A stretch of DNA of 64,000 nucleotides from Peptostreptococcaceae bacterium VA2 (GTDB taxonomy: Bacteria; Bacillota; Clostridia; Peptostreptococcales; Peptostreptococcaceae), in assembly GCA_000686145.1 (NCBI GenBank), contig JMMB01000007.1, positions 3,215,753 to 3,279,752 on the forward strand, written 5' to 3'. A model generated the notes under the pieces. It worked only from the letters and a program-made list of their open reading frames with translations, ran no database searches and had not been told where the DNA came from. This document shows positions 18,654 to 29,400 of the stretch, piece by piece. The position numbers were made by a program, and so were the translations under genes. Each line of letters begins with the position of its first letter. Within the stretch, counting starts at the first letter, position 1.

Positions 18654-19574
18654 TTAAGACATTTTTTTTGCTTTTAGACACATTAAGCCTTCCAAATTAT
18701 CGTATTCACTTACAATTATGTTTTCTATTTCTAGTTTTTCCATTATTATATTCAATATTTTTACACCAGCAGTTATAATATCTGCTCTTTTTGGCTGTAG
18801 TCCTTTTAAGTGTTTTTTATCACTTAATGTCATCTTTTTTAAATTTTGTAGAATTATATCTATATCTTTTTTGCATATTTCACTATTATGTATTTTTTCC
18901 ATAGAATAAACTTCTAATCCTTGCTTCATTGCAGATAAAGAAGTAATTGCTCCTCCTATACCTATAAGCTTTTTTATATCTTTTTTATTTATATGATTTA
19001 GAGTTTCATTTATTTTATTTTCTATGAAAATTGACATTTCATCAAACTCATTTTCATTTATAGGATCTGCTTTTAAAAATTTTTCTGTCATTCTTAAAGC
19101 TCCTACGTTTTCACTTTTTGCAAATTTAATTCCATCTCTATTTCCTATAATAAACTCTGTAGATCCTCCGCCTATATCTATAACCAAAATATCATCATTA
19201 CCTTTTAATCCTTCTAAAACCCCTGAAAATCCTAAGTTAGATTCTTCCTCTCCATTTATTACCTCAACATCTACGCCTATTTCTTGTCTTGCTAATTCTA
19301 CAAATTTATATCCATTTTTACTGTCTCTAAGAGCTGAGGTTCCCATACTATAAATATGCTCACACTTTTCTTCTCTACAAATGCCTACAAACTCTCTCAG
19401 TGCTTCTATATTTCGCTTTATAGCCTCCTCACTTATATATCCATCTTTATCAACATCCTGTCCGATCCTAGTAGTGTTCATTAGTTTTTTTCTGTTGTGT
19501 ATTTGTCCTTCTATGTAATCACCTATTAATAATCTCATTGAGTTTGTTCCAATATCTATAGTCGCTATTCTCAT
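18654..19574 (-). CDS. Ppx/GppA phosphatase family protein (exopolyphosphatase-like)
   Basis: Sugar-kinase-fold phosphatase of 306 residues, acting on polyphosphate or pppGpp. Phosphate-binding motifs DIGTNSMRLLI near the N-terminus and DIGGGSTEF in the middle. It is the short form without the C-terminal HD domain of E. coli Ppx. Start set at ATG 19572-19574, 8 bases after AGGAG; the ATG two codons earlier is too close. It sits between divIC and spoIIE, where B. subtilis has yabR. Substrate cannot be told from sequence. Confidence 0.93.
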   Translation of the reverse strand: MRIATIDIGTNSMRLLIGDYIEGQIHNRKKLMNTTRIGQDVDKDGYISEEAIKRNIEALREFVGICREEKCEHIYSMGTSALRDSKNGYKFVELARQEIGVDVEVINGEEESNLGFSGVLEGLKGNDDILVIDIGGGSTEFIIGNRDGIKFAKSENVGALRMTEKFLKADPINENEFDEMSIFIENKINETLNHINKKDIKKLIGIGGAITSLSAMKQGLEVYSMEKIHNSEICKKDIDIILQNLKKMTLSDKKHLKGLQPKRADIITAGVKILNIIMEKLEIENIIVSEYDNLEGLMCLKAKKMS

Positions 19575-19636
19575 AATCATTTCTCCTTTTGTTTAATAAA
19601 AATTTAATCTACTTTTTTCATTTATAATTTTTCATA

Positions 19637-19668
19637 CACAAAAGAAGGTAACTTAGTTACCTTCTTTG
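19637..19668 (-). terminator. Rho-independent terminator overlapping the end of divIC
   Basis: Perfect 12-bp stem AAAGAAGGTAAC/GTTACCTTCTTT with a 3-base loop. The divIC stop codon lies within the hairpin, and T residues follow on the minus strand. It closes the yab-divIC operon. Confidence 0.88.
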
Positions 19669-19938
19669 TATATCAAAATATATTATCTCATCTGGCTTAA
19701 CCATATTTAATCGGTTTCTTGCATCAGTTTCTAAGTCATGAGTACTTTCTACTTTTTTTAATTTTTTTATTTCTAATTTAGTCTCATCTATTTCTTTATT
19801 TATATTTGCTATTTCTAATCTGTAGTCTTTTACTTTTGTTATTTGAAATATAAATCCCCCAATTAAACTAAATCCCATAAAAGCAAAAAAAATACTTATA
19901 ACTAAGAATTGACCTGAAAATTTTTTTCTTAAGTTCAT
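19657..19938 (-). CDS. divIC: Septum formation initiator DivIC/FtsB-like
   Basis: Bitopic divisome protein, 93 residues: short cytoplasmic tail, one membrane helix (about 12-32), a coiled coil (about 36-65, rich in Leu/Ile/Lys/Glu), then the conserved ARNRLNMVKPDE segment of the FtsB/DivIC family. It forms the FtsL-FtsB-FtsQ type complex at the septum. Follows yabQ by 5 bases and ends the operon, as in B. subtilis yabP-yabQ-divIC. Confidence 0.93.
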   Translation of the reverse strand: MNLRKKFSGQFLVISIFFAFMGFSLIGGFIFQITKVKDYRLEIANINKEIDETKLEIKKLKKVESTHDLETDARNRLNMVKPDEIIYFDIQRR

Positions 19939-19943
19939 CTCAT

Positions 19944-20438
19944 CTACACCCTTTTTTTAATTTTCAATTTACCTACAGATTTTCTTTTTATAAATTTTCT
20001 ACTAGCTAAGAAAATATTAGGTATATAAAATATAATATCAAATATAAAGTGTAATGAGTAGATCATAACGTAATACAAATTATTCGAAATACTGACTATG
20101 TATTTTATTGTTTTCTTGAATAAATTTGTTATTAAAGAAATAATTTTATTCATTATTGTTAAAATAAACTTACTTATGGTGTTGTAATATAAGATAAAAC
20201 CAATAAATAATGCCACAAAATGATAATATCTTAATTCAAAAGATTCTATAGCATTTATTGTTATGAATATTATTATAGTAGTCAAAGACCAAAACAATGC
20301 ATCAAAAAAGAAAGAACAATATTTTATAACTTTAAAATTCGCTTTAAATGCTCTATAAATATCAAACAACAAACCTATAATTATTCCACCATAAATAGTT
20401 GCATAAAAGAAGGTTATATCTTGAGTAAATGGAATCAT
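19944..20438 (-). CDS. yabQ: Sporulation membrane protein YabQ
   Basis: 164-residue membrane protein with four hydrophobic helices in the first 100 residues, a fifth hydrophobic stretch near 120-145, and a very basic C-terminus. YabQ is needed for spore cortex formation and localises to the forespore membrane in Bacillus. The ATG follows the yabP stop immediately, with AAGGTG nine bases upstream inside yabP, so the two are translationally coupled. Confidence 0.93.
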   Translation of the reverse strand: MIPFTQDITFFYATIYGGIIIGLLFDIYRAFKANFKVIKYCSFFFDALFWSLTTIIIFITINAIESFELRYYHFVALFIGFILYYNTISKFILTIMNKIISLITNLFKKTIKYIVSISNNLYYVMIYSLHFIFDIIFYIPNIFLASRKFIKRKSVGKLKIKKRV

Positions 20439-20693
20439 TTACTTAAACACCTTCTTAAAGAAACTTTCTTGTGGCTTTCTTTCTTTTGAATACACAATAG
20501 AATTTATAGTTCCCTCTATGCTTATAATATTTTCATCTAAACTTAGCTTGCTCATATCTAGGCTTTCACCTTCTATTACCATCTCACCTGCAGAAGTTCT
20601 TACCTCTACTTTTTTATCGCTAAAAGAATAGATATGTTCTATCCCCGAAATAATTAAATTTGACCTATCCTTTAACGTTATGTTATGTTCCAT
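20439..20693 (-). CDS. yabP: Sporulation protein YabP
   Basis: 84-residue soluble protein of the YabP/YqfC family, required for sporulation in Bacillus. Hallmarks are the opening LKDRSNLIISGI and the VRTSAGEMVIEGESLDM stretch, a small beta-rich fold. Start ATG after GGGGGGATATT. Directly coupled to yabQ. No membrane helix. Confidence 0.95.
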   Translation of the reverse strand: MEHNITLKDRSNLIISGIEHIYSFSDKKVEVRTSAGEMVIEGESLDMSKLSLDENIISIEGTINSIVYSKERKPQESFFKKVFK

Positions 20694-20755
20694 AATATCC
20701 CCCCAGTAAATATTTCTATTAATACTACTATAAATATACTGAAGAGTTCTTAAAT

Positions 20756-20998
20756 TTATTCTATTATCTCGTACATTTCTTTTGCATCATTTTTTAGTAC
20801 ATGCTCTCTTATTTCATTTATTCTTATTTTCATAACTTTTTCACCAAAAGTTATTTCTAATAAATCTCCTATTTTAACTTCTGATGAAGACTTAGCTACA
20901 TTTCCATTGATTACTACTATTCCTTTATCGCAAGCCTCTTTAGCAACGCTTCTTCTCTTTATAACCCTTGATACTTTTAAAAATTTATCTAGTCTCAT
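20756..20998 (-). CDS. S4-domain RNA-binding protein RqcP (YabO/Hsp15 family)
   Basis: 80 residues from ATG 20996-20998, which has AAGGAGG six bases upstream; a frame extending 13 codons earlier lacks a ribosome site. The S4 fold begins MRLDKFLKVSRVIKRR and continues with the GIVVINGNVAKSS loop. In Firmicutes this small protein acts with RqcH in ribosome-associated quality control, helping add alanine tails to stalled peptides on 50S subunits. Lies between hup and yabP as in B. subtilis yabN-yabO-yabP. Confidence 0.92.
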   Translation of the reverse strand: MRLDKFLKVSRVIKRRSVAKEACDKGIVVINGNVAKSSSEVKIGDLLEITFGEKVMKIRINEIREHVLKNDAKEMYEIIE

Positions 20999-21060
20999 TT
21001 TATCCTCCTTATTATCTACTTTACTAAAAATTGTCAACTATATTTTTTAATCTTTATATA

Positions 21061-21095
21061 GAAAAAGTGTGGTATATTATCCCACACTTTTTTAT
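21061..21095 (-). terminator. Rho-independent terminator after hup
   Basis: 9-bp stem AAAGTGTGG/CCACACTTT with a 9-base loop, T-rich 3' side on the minus strand. Gives the abundant HU message its own end ahead of rqcP. Confidence 0.88.
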
Positions 21096-21102
21096 TTAAA
21101 AA

Positions 21103-21381
21103 TTATGCATTTATTATATCTTTAAGACCTTTTCCAGCTTTGAAAACTGGAGCTTTAGAAGCTGGTATTTCTATAACTTCTTCTGGGTTTCTTGGGTTTC
21201 TACCTTGTCTAGCAGCTCTTTCTCTTGTTTCAAATGTTCCAAATCCAACTAATTGAACTTTTTCTCCTGATACTAATGCTTCTTCTACAGATTTCATGAA
21301 AGCATTTAATGCTGCTTCTGATTCTTTCTTTGTTAATTCACTCTTTTCTGCTATCTTTGATACTAATTCAGCTTTGTTCAC
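21103..21381 (-). CDS. hup: DNA-binding protein HU
   Basis: Nucleoid protein that bends DNA as a dimer. 92 residues with the typical HU profile: N-terminal helices ([16 protein letters not shown]), [18 protein letters not shown] in the beta-arm that enters the minor groove, and FKAGKGLKD at the C-terminus. The start is GTG at 21379-21381 with TAGGAGG upstream. It lies between mazG and rqcP and has its own terminator. Confidence 0.97.
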   Translation of the reverse strand: MNKAELVSKIAEKSELTKKESEAALNAFMKSVEEALVSGEKVQLVGFGTFETRERAARQGRNPRNPEEVIEIPASKAPVFKAGKGLKDIINA

Positions 21382-21456
21382 GATAATACCTCCTATAAAT
21401 GTTTATAAAATAGAATTCTAATTTTTTCAGTAAAAATTCTAGTTTTTTACATGTTT

Positions 21457-22911
21457 TTATAATTTATTTTCTTTTGATTTGTTCCAAAGTTCGTCCTTTT
21501 CTTGTAGTGTCATTTTTTCAAAATTTCTATTAAGTTTTTTGGCACTTTGTTCCATAAACTCAAATCTATTTACAAATTTATGGTTTGTACAGTTTAGGGC
21601 TTCCTCTGAATCTATTTTTAAGAATCTAGCTAAATTTACTATTGAAAACAATAAATCGCCGAGTTCTTCCTTTATGTATTTTATATTTCCTTCTTCACAT
21701 TCGTCAAGTAATTCTTTATATTCTTCAGTAATTTTTTTAAATACATCCTCTATATTATCCCAATCAAATCCTACAAGTGCCGCCTTTTGTTGAATTTTTT
21801 CTGCTTTTATAAGCGCTGGTAAATATTTTGGTATTCTCTTTAATCCATCAGTTATAAAACTTTCGCCTTTTTCTTCTTGCTTTAGTTCTTCCCATGTTTT
21901 TTCAAATGTATCCATGTCTATTTTAGCATTATTAAATACATGAGGATGTCTATATATAAGTTTTTTGCATATTCCACTAACTACTTCTTTAAAATCAAAA
22001 TAGCCTTCTTCTTGACCTATTTGGCAGTGGAATATAACTTGTAGAAGAATATCACCTAGCTCCTCTATCATTTCATCTATATCATCATTATCAATAGCTT
22101 GACAAAGCTCATAGGCTTCTTCTATAAGATATTTTTTAAGAGATTCATGAGTTTGTTTTTTATCCCAATCACATCCAGATTGACTTCTTAGCTTATTCAT
22201 TATTTTTTCTAGGTCATATACAGTATTATACACACTTTTAGTACTTTTTGGTATATATAAGCTACTTAAATAATCAAATAAATTTTCACATCTATCAAGA
22301 TCTTGCAATTGTACATATTTCTTACTCTCTAGATTCTTAACACCTGCTCCATTTACTATACATACTTCTTGATCGTAATCATAATATTCCATTAACTTTA
22401 ACTTTATATTTGATGCTATAAAGTGGTCATATATTTGTGTTATTATCATGCTCGCATTTGTATCTATAAATGAATTCTCTATCTCAAAAGCATCAACTAA
22501 CTTGAATCCATCAGCTGGATCAATTGCTAGATAATTAAACATAGCGTCCACAAAGCTCATAGAAGCTATAGTTTCTACTTCTATGTTCTTTTCCTTTGCT
22601 AATGACTCTATTATGCTTACAGTCCTTTCTGCAACTCTTGGATGTCCTGGAACTGCATATACTAAATCGCCCTCTTTAGATAATTCTACAATGAATTCAG
22701 AAATTTTGCTATATACATTTTCAAAATTTTCTTCTTTATCATAAAAATAATCTAAAGAAGTGTATTGTATAGTTTCTTTAAGTTTGTCTACAGTTGGATG
22801 TTTTTCAGTTCTTAAAAATATTCTTGAACTTGATTGTAGTGCTTCTAATGCACCCTGACTGATAAGAGAGTAATCTCCTGGTCCAAGTCCTACAATGCTT
22901 ATTTTACCCAT
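21457..22911 (-). CDS. mazG: MazG-family protein with tetrapyrrole methylase-like domain (YabN)
   Basis: Two-domain protein of 484 residues: an N-terminal SAM-dependent methylase-like domain (GLGPGDYSLIS near residue 7, PGHPRVAERT in the middle) and a C-terminal MazG NTP pyrophosphohydrolase domain whose EEAYELCQAID and EELGD helices carry the metal-binding Glu/Asp. It hydrolyses NTPs to NMP and PPi and probably clears aberrant nucleotides. ATG 22909-22911 is chosen because AGAGGAG lies seven bases upstream; the longer frame to 22938 has no such site. Confidence 0.95.
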   Translation of the reverse strand: MGKISIVGLGPGDYSLISQGALEALQSSSRIFLRTEKHPTVDKLKETIQYTSLDYFYDKEENFENVYSKISEFIVELSKEGDLVYAVPGHPRVAERTVSIIESLAKEKNIEVETIASMSFVDAMFNYLAIDPADGFKLVDAFEIENSFIDTNASMIITQIYDHFIASNIKLKLMEYYDYDQEVCIVNGAGVKNLESKKYVQLQDLDRCENLFDYLSSLYIPKSTKSVYNTVYDLEKIMNKLRSQSGCDWDKKQTHESLKKYLIEEAYELCQAIDNDDIDEMIEELGDILLQVIFHCQIGQEEGYFDFKEVVSGICKKLIYRHPHVFNNAKIDMDTFEKTWEELKQEEKGESFITDGLKRIPKYLPALIKAEKIQQKAALVGFDWDNIEDVFKKITEEYKELLDECEEGNIKYIKEELGDLLFSIVNLARFLKIDSEEALNCTNHKFVNRFEFMEQSAKKLNRNFEKMTLQEKDELWNKSKENKL

Positions 22912-23027
22912 GATACCACTCCTCTTACTTTTTTTCAATTATTAGTCATTTAATAAATATTTTAATTCAAATAAAGGTAATTAGCTATTTATAAGTATTT
23001 CCTTTATTTGCATATATATTCTCTTCA

Positions 23028-24638
23028 CTATCTCATAAGGTTAAATTTTTTAAGTACTCTATAAATTTTTTCACCTTTTGGCATAGTTAATACTTCTTCT
23101 CTTTTAATTCCGCCTATGAATATAATTACTAATCCATAAACAGCTGCTCCTATACCTATTGCAACAACTGTAGCTATTTTACCACCTATTATTCCTGCAA
23201 ACAATCCATAGCTTAATTTAACAGCTATAAACATAGTTATAACAGATATTAATGGCTTTATAATAAATTCTTTAGGTGAGAATCTTATATTCATAGCTTT
23301 TTTTACATAAACAATTTCAATAAGAGCTGCAACTAAATAAGCTGTTACTGTACCAAGTGCAGAACCAAAAACATTTATTTCTGGTATTCCAGTTAATGTA
23401 TAACTTATTATTACTTTAAATACCATACCTATAGATAAAGCTATAACTGGTATCATAGGTTTACCCATTCCTTGAAGTATACCATTCATAGTTTGCATTA
23501 ATCCTAAGAATATAACGCAAGGTGTAAGTACAAACAGTATTGTACCTACTGTTGATGGTTCATTAGGATATAAAAGGCTCATTATAGGAGTTGCTAATGA
23601 CGCAATACCAAATGCCGCTGGTAAAACCATTAATAGCGTAACCTTTATAGCACTCTTAGTATCTTTTCTTGCTTTTGCTTTATTGCCTATAGCATATGAT
23701 TCTGATATAGAAGGTACTAAACTCATACTCATAGCTATTGTTATAACTGATGGTAAATTTATTATCGCCATTGCCATACCTGTTAATTGTCCGAACATTG
23801 ATAAAGCTTGGTCTGATGTAAACCCAGCTTCTGTTAACCTTCTAATAACTATCATACTGTCTATCATACCTACTAAAGGCATAACTGATGCACCTATTGT
23901 TATAGGTATCGCAACTACTAATAGTTTCTTTAATATTCTACCAACAGTTTCATCTTTAAAATGTTGGCTCGCTTTTTTCTCTGCTTTACGTTGTTTTCTT
24001 TCACCAATATATATCGTTACTAAATAAATTGTAGATGCTATAGAACCCACAGTAGCTCCTGCTATAGCTCCTGCTGCTCCTAATTCCGCTCCGTAACTAT
24101 TCATTAAAAAATATGCTAATCCTAAACCTAATATAACTCTAAAAAATTGCTCACTTATCTGAGATATTGCAATTTTAGTCATTTCTTTTTTACCTTGGAA
24201 ATATCCTCTATAAGAAGACATCATTGGTACAAATAAAAGCGCTGGAGCAATTGCTAACATTGCATAATACGCATCTGGATTGTGCATTGCTTGTACTATG
24301 TCTTTAGCTCCAAAGAAGAATATACAAAATGCTACTAATCCTGTAATAAATAAAACAGTATATGATATTTTGAATATTTTATGTACTCCCTTGTAATCAC
24401 CAATTGCATTTTTTTCAGAAACTAACTTAGCAAGTGCAGTTGGAAAACCTGCTGTTGCTAAAGTTAAAAACAATGTATACACAGGGTATACTGCTTGATA
24501 ATATCCCATTCCTTTTGCTCCAATTAGATTTCCAAGAGGTATTCTAAAAAATGCACCCATTATTTTTACTATTATACCTGCCATTCCAAGTATAAGAGCA
24601 CCTTTTAAAAACGAGTCTTTATTCTTGTTATTATTCAT
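23028..24638 (-). CDS. SpoVB/MurJ-like MOP-family polysaccharide exporter (YabM position)
   Basis: Membrane flippase of 536 residues with about 14 hydrophobic helices, of the polysaccharide transporter/MurJ/SpoVB superfamily. Early segments IKIMGAFFRIPLGN and YYQAVYPVYT are typical of SpoVB-like proteins. A role in moving lipid-linked precursors across the membrane, possibly for the spore cortex, is inferred from the family and from the position between spoVT and mazG, where B. subtilis has yabM. Start ATG after TGGAGGTTAGTT. Confidence 0.92.
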   Translation of the reverse strand: MNNNKNKDSFLKGALILGMAGIIVKIMGAFFRIPLGNLIGAKGMGYYQAVYPVYTLFLTLATAGFPTALAKLVSEKNAIGDYKGVHKIFKISYTVLFITGLVAFCIFFFGAKDIVQAMHNPDAYYAMLAIAPALLFVPMMSSYRGYFQGKKEMTKIAISQISEQFFRVILGLGLAYFLMNSYGAELGAAGAIAGATVGSIASTIYLVTIYIGERKQRKAEKKASQHFKDETVGRILKKLLVVAIPITIGASVMPLVGMIDSMIVIRRLTEAGFTSDQALSMFGQLTGMAMAIINLPSVITIAMSMSLVPSISESYAIGNKAKARKDTKSAIKVTLLMVLPAAFGIASLATPIMSLLYPNEPSTVGTILFVLTPCVIFLGLMQTMNGILQGMGKPMIPVIALSIGMVFKVIISYTLTGIPEINVFGSALGTVTAYLVAALIEIVYVKKAMNIRFSPKEFIIKPLISVITMFIAVKLSYGLFAGIIGGKIATVVAIGIGAAVYGLVIIFIGGIKREEVLTMPKGEKIYRVLKKFNLMR

Positions 24639-24716
24639 AACTAACCTCCATTTGATTTATATAACAAACTTTAATATATCATATATTCAATGGTATGTTC
24701 AATATATTACTACAAA

Positions 24717-24746
24717 ATGTAAAAAGACCCTAAATTTAGGGTCTTG
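24717..24746 (-). terminator. Rho-independent terminator after spoVT
   Basis: Stem AAGACCCTAA/TTTAGGGTCTT with minimal loop, then TTTTT on the minus strand; about 14 bases past the spoVT stop. Confidence 0.85.
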
Positions 24747-24758
24747 GATTTAAAACAA

Positions 24759-25298
24759 TTATTGAACTTGTTTTCCTAGGAAGTTTGCTGCTATTTTTAA
24801 TATTTTTTCTTCTTCTTCTTCCATATTTTCTGACTCTTTTGATACTAGTATTATAGAACCTATGCAATCACCTGATGCACTTATTATTGGCATTATTATT
24901 TGTTTTGCGTATTCCATAGCATCATCTTTGTATATAGGTAATAATTTACTATCTTTAAAATGCTTTATCTCTCTGTTTTCTATTAATGTTTCTAGCTCAT
25001 CGCTTATACTTTTTTCTTTGTAATCTTTTTTAGGTAATTTAGAAACTGTTATTATCGAATCTAAATCTGTTACTGCTACTCCACATCCTAAAATTTCTCC
25101 TAAAGTTTCTGTATATTCTTGGGAAAATTCATTTAATTCTCCTATTGGTGAATATTTTTTAAGAATTACTTCTCCATCTTTAGCTGTAAATATTTCAAGT
25201 GGATCTCCTTCTCTAATTCTTAAAGTTTTTCTTATTTCTTTAGGAATAACAACCCTTCCTAGATCATCTATTCTTCTAACTATCCCTGTCGCTCTCAT
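24759..25298 (-). CDS. spoVT: Stage V sporulation protein T, transcriptional regulator
   Basis: AbrB-family regulator that tunes sigma-G-dependent genes in the forespore. 179 residues: N-terminal swapped-hairpin DNA-binding domain (GIVRRIDDLGRVVIPKEIR within 1-50) and a C-terminal GAF-like domain (about 60-178). Start ATG after GGAGGGATAAATTATAT. Flanked by terminators on both sides, so it is probably expressed alone; a sigma-G promoter would be expected but I could not locate a convincing one. Confidence 0.97.
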   Translation of the reverse strand: MRATGIVRRIDDLGRVVIPKEIRKTLRIREGDPLEIFTAKDGEVILKKYSPIGELNEFSQEYTETLGEILGCGVAVTDLDSIITVSKLPKKDYKEKSISDELETLIENREIKHFKDSKLLPIYKDDAMEYAKQIIMPIISASGDCIGSIILVSKESENMEEEEEKILKIAANFLGKQVQ

Positions 25299-25355
25299 AT
25301 ATAATTTATCCCTCCATTAGTAACTTTAGGATTATTTTTACCAATGATAAGAAAA

Positions 25356-25403
25356 ATATGCAAAAAAAGCTATGTATTACTTAAAATAACTTTTTTTGCA
25401 TAT
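25356..25403 (-). terminator. Terminator-like hairpin after the PrsA-like gene
   Basis: Perfect 14-bp inverted repeat ATATGCAAAAAAAG (25356-25369) and its complement (25390-25403) with a 20-base loop, 22 bases after the prsA-like stop. AT-rich arms make strength uncertain. Confidence 0.6.
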
Positions 25404-25424
25404 TTAATGGACTTTATTTTATTT

Positions 25425-26426
25425 TTATAATTTTATTTTTTTTATAACAGCTTCATTTTTTTCTACTTTAGCTTCACTTGAAAGTTTCTTTATTTGTTGT
25501 TCAAGTTTACTGCTTAACAATGTAGTTTTTATTGAATCTTTAACTTTTTCATAAGGCACTTGCTCATTTACTTTATCTGTAAGCTTTATTATATGATATC
25601 CATATTGAGATTCTACTATATCAGATATTTGACCAACTTTTAAAGAATATGCTGCTTTTTCAAATTCTGGAACCATTTTACCTTTTCCAAAGAATCCTAA
25701 ATCTCCACCTTGACTTGCAGATCCATCATCAGAATATTTTTTTGCTAAATCTGCAAACTCTTCTCCTGCTTTAGCCTTTTTAAGAGCTTCTTCTGCTTTC
25801 TTTTTAGCTTCTTTTTTCTTAGCTTCAGAAATAGGTTTATTATTTTTATCTACTGTAGATATTAATATGTGTGATGCTTTAACTTCATCTTTATAATATT
25901 CTTTTTTATGATCTTCATAATATTTTTTCATTTCTTCATCTGAAATTTTTGTAGTTTTTTCAAAATTACTTTTATAATTTTGAAGAACTAAGTCTTGTTC
26001 TTGTTGATTTTTTAAATATTCATCATCTATTCCTATTTTTTCTAAGTTCTTTTTATATTCTGCATCAGAATCAATATTTTTCTTTAATTCTTTAAATTTT
26101 TTGTCTACTTCTTCTTTAGAAGGCATTAAATTTTCTTTTTTAGCTTGATCATATATAACCTGTGCATCTATTATTTGTTGAACCATCATATCTTTAAATT
26201 TATCTTTATATTTTACTCCTTTTTCTACCTCCGTATCCCAAATTTCTGGACCATACATAGACTCTACTGATTGTTTGTATAAGCCTAACGTTTTTTCATA
26301 ATAACTAGAAGTTATTTCTTTTCCATTTATAGTTACTACTGCTTCTTCCCCCTTTTTACTGCTCCCACAAGCAGTCATAGATAAGCCTAATAAAATAGAC
26401 ACTGCTACTGACATTATTTTTTTCAA
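25425..26426 (-). CDS. prsA: PrsA-like foldase lipoprotein (parvulin peptidyl-prolyl isomerase)
   Basis: Extracytoplasmic lipoprotein that helps exported proteins fold. 333 residues. Start TTG 26424-26426, with AAAGGGTG eight bases upstream. Lipoprotein signal peptide with Cys20 as the lipidated residue (MTAC). An N-terminal SurA-like chaperone region (about 28-170, Lys-rich helices) is followed by a parvulin domain (about 180-275) with the KASHILIST opening, GGDLGFFGKGKMVPEFE and YGYHIIKL motifs. Located just downstream of mfd, an arrangement shared with other Clostridia. Confidence 0.93.
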   Translation of the reverse strand: MKKIMSVAVSILLGLSMTACGSSKKGEEAVVTINGKEITSSYYEKTLGLYKQSVESMYGPEIWDTEVEKGVKYKDKFKDMMVQQIIDAQVIYDQAKKENLMPSKEEVDKKFKELKKNIDSDAEYKKNLEKIGIDDEYLKNQQEQDLVLQNYKSNFEKTTKISDEEMKKYYEDHKKEYYKDEVKASHILISTVDKNNKPISEAKKKEAKKKAEEALKKAKAGEEFADLAKKYSDDGSASQGGDLGFFGKGKMVPEFEKAAYSLKVGQISDIVESQYGYHIIKLTDKVNEQVPYEKVKDSIKTTLLSSKLEQQIKKLSSEAKVEKNEAVIKKIKL

Positions 26427-26455
26427 AATATAAACACCCTTTCCTAATCGTTTAG

Positions 26456-29400
26456 TTATTTTACACTACACATTTTCTCTAGCAATTCTTCCAATTCTAC
26501 AACTATATTATACCCTATTTTTTCCTTTGTTTTGTATCTAGTTGTAGGTATTAGTAATATTTCATCCTTAAGCTGTCTAACTTTTTCTATTTTTAGCATT
26601 TTGCATAAAGTTTTTATATATGCAATTTTTAGTAAAGATTGTACAGCTTTAGGTATATCAGAGAATCTATCTTCTAATTCATCTTGCACTTCTTTCATAT
26701 CTTCTTTAGATTCTATAGAAGCTATTTTCTTATACATTTCTATTTTAATTAACTCATCATCTATATAACTGTCTGGAATATATGCATTCACACTTAAATC
26801 TATTTCCACATCTATATCATCAAGAATAACTTCACCCTTAACCTTTTTAATAGCTTCATTTAACATCTTTACATATAAATCATATCCTATAATAGCCATA
26901 TGCCCGTGTTGCTGAGAGCCAAGTATATTCCCAGCTCCTCTTATTTCAAGGTCTCTCATAGCTATTTTAAATCCCGAACCAAATTCTGTAAATTCTCTTA
27001 TGGCTTTTAATCTTTTTTCTGCTATTTCACTAAGTACCTTGTCTTTTTCATACATTAAATACGCATAGCCTTGTCTAGAACTTCTTCCTACTCTACCCCT
27101 TAATTGATAAAGTTGTGCAAGTCCCATCTTATCGGCATTATATACAATCATAGTATTAGCATTTGAAATATCCATACCGGTTTCTATTATAGTTGTACAA
27201 ACTAATACGTTATATTCTTTATTTAAAAATCCTAATATTATATTTTCCAAATCTTTAGATGTCATTCTACCATGTGCCACAGCTACCCTAGCATCTGGAA
27301 TTAATCGTTTTACCATGCTTGCCATTTCTTCTATATTCTCTACTCTATTATATACAAAGAATACCTGACCACCCCTAGCTAATTCTCTTTCTATCTCATC
27401 CTGTATTATACTTTCTTTACCTTCTGTAACATAAGTTATAACAGGGTGTCTTTCTTGAGGTGGTTCTTCTATAACACTCATATCTCTTATACCACTTAAA
27501 GACATATGTAGAGTTCTTGGAATAGGAGTTGCTGATAACGTAAGAACATCTACTGTTGATTTTATTTTTTTAAGTGATTCTTTGTGTCTAACTCCAAATC
27601 TTTGTTCTTCATCTATTACTACTAAACCTAAGTTAGGTATATTTATATCCTTAGATACAATTCTATGTGTACCTATTAATACATCTACTAAACCTTTTTT
27701 AGTATCTTCTATAATTTGTTTTTGTTGTTTAGGCGTTTTAAATCTACTTAATACCTCTACTCTTATTGGATAGCTTTCAAATCTTTCCTTAAATGTATTG
27801 TAATGCTGCTGAGCCAAAATTGTTGTAGGAACTAATAATGCAACTTGCTTTTGCTCCATACAAGCCTTAAACACCGCTCTTATAGCTACCTCTGTCTTAC
27901 CATATCCAACATCTCCACAGATAAGTCTATCCATAACCTTACTTGATTCCATATCTTTTTTAGTTTCTTCTATTGCCTTTAACTGATCATCAGTTTCTTG
28001 ATGAGGGAATAAAGACTCAAATTCACTTTGCCATGGAGTATCTTTTTCAAACTTATATCCTTTTACCTTTTCTCTTTTTGCATAAAGCTCTATAAGGTCT
28101 TTAGTCATATCTTCTATTTCTTTTTTAACCTTAGCTTTAGCTTTTGTCCATTCGCTACTACCTAATTTATTTAATTTTACTTTATCTTCTTCAACACCTA
28201 TATACTTTTGAACCTTGTCCATTTGGTCTATTGGTACATATAAGTTATCTCCACCATGATAAACTATCTTCATGTAGTCTTTTTTTATAGCATTTACAGT
28301 TATTTGTTCTATCCCTGTATATCTACCAACCCCACTATTTTCATGAACAACATAATCACCAACATTTAAATCTAAGAATGAATCAATTTTCTTCCCTTTT
28401 TTAGGTTTTTTAGCCTTAGAAGTAGATGTTCTCTTATGGACACCTATCATTTCATTATCAGTTATTACTGCAAACTTTATAGATTTATACTCAAATCCAC
28501 TAGTTATACGAGCTGGCGTAATTATAATTTGAGAAGACTTTATTTCTATATTTCTACTTTTAGATATAGTGCTTTCTAGCCCTAAGTCTAGCAATTCTGA
28601 ATTTAATTTTTTAGCTCTATCCAAAGTATTAGTAGCTAATATTAATTTATAACCGTTATACTTTAATCTATTTAATTCATCTGCTAAGCTATCAGATTTA
28701 GCATTAAATGTAGGAATTTCTCTACACTCAAAGTTAACTATAGACTTTACATCAAAATCGTTTATAGGTTTTGGAAGTAATGTATTTAAAACCAACTTAT
28801 TTTTAGACATTATAAATTCTAAATCACTATAATGATATAATAAATTTCCTTGATCTTTAAGAGCTAACCCTCTTTCAAGATTCAACTGATAGTTGTCTTT
28901 AAATTCATTTATATAATTCTCACATCGTTCCTTAACTCTACTTATATCATTAACAAAAACTATTGCATCATCTTTTAAATATGTGAATAAACTTTTATTT
29001 TCATCTGTATATACATAGTCAATATAATTTTCTACACCTTGGAAATACGTTTTACTTTGTATATTGTCAATATTTGAAAATACATCTTCATTGGTATATT
29101 TAGTTGTATCACTTTTAATTCTAGTAACGCTATCCTCAGTCTTTTTAGGATATATAAATTCTCTTGATGGTGTTATAGAAAATTTCTTAATCTTCTCAAT
29201 AGATTTTTGAGTGAAAACATCAAAAATTCGTATAGAGTCTATTTCATCATCAAACAGTTCCATACGAATAGGATTGTTATATTCTAGTGAGAATATATCT
29301 ATAATCCCTCCTCTAATACTAAATTGACCAAAACCTTCGATTTTGGAAACCCTTTCATATCCCAATGATACCAATATATCACTTAACTCCCCTATTTTAA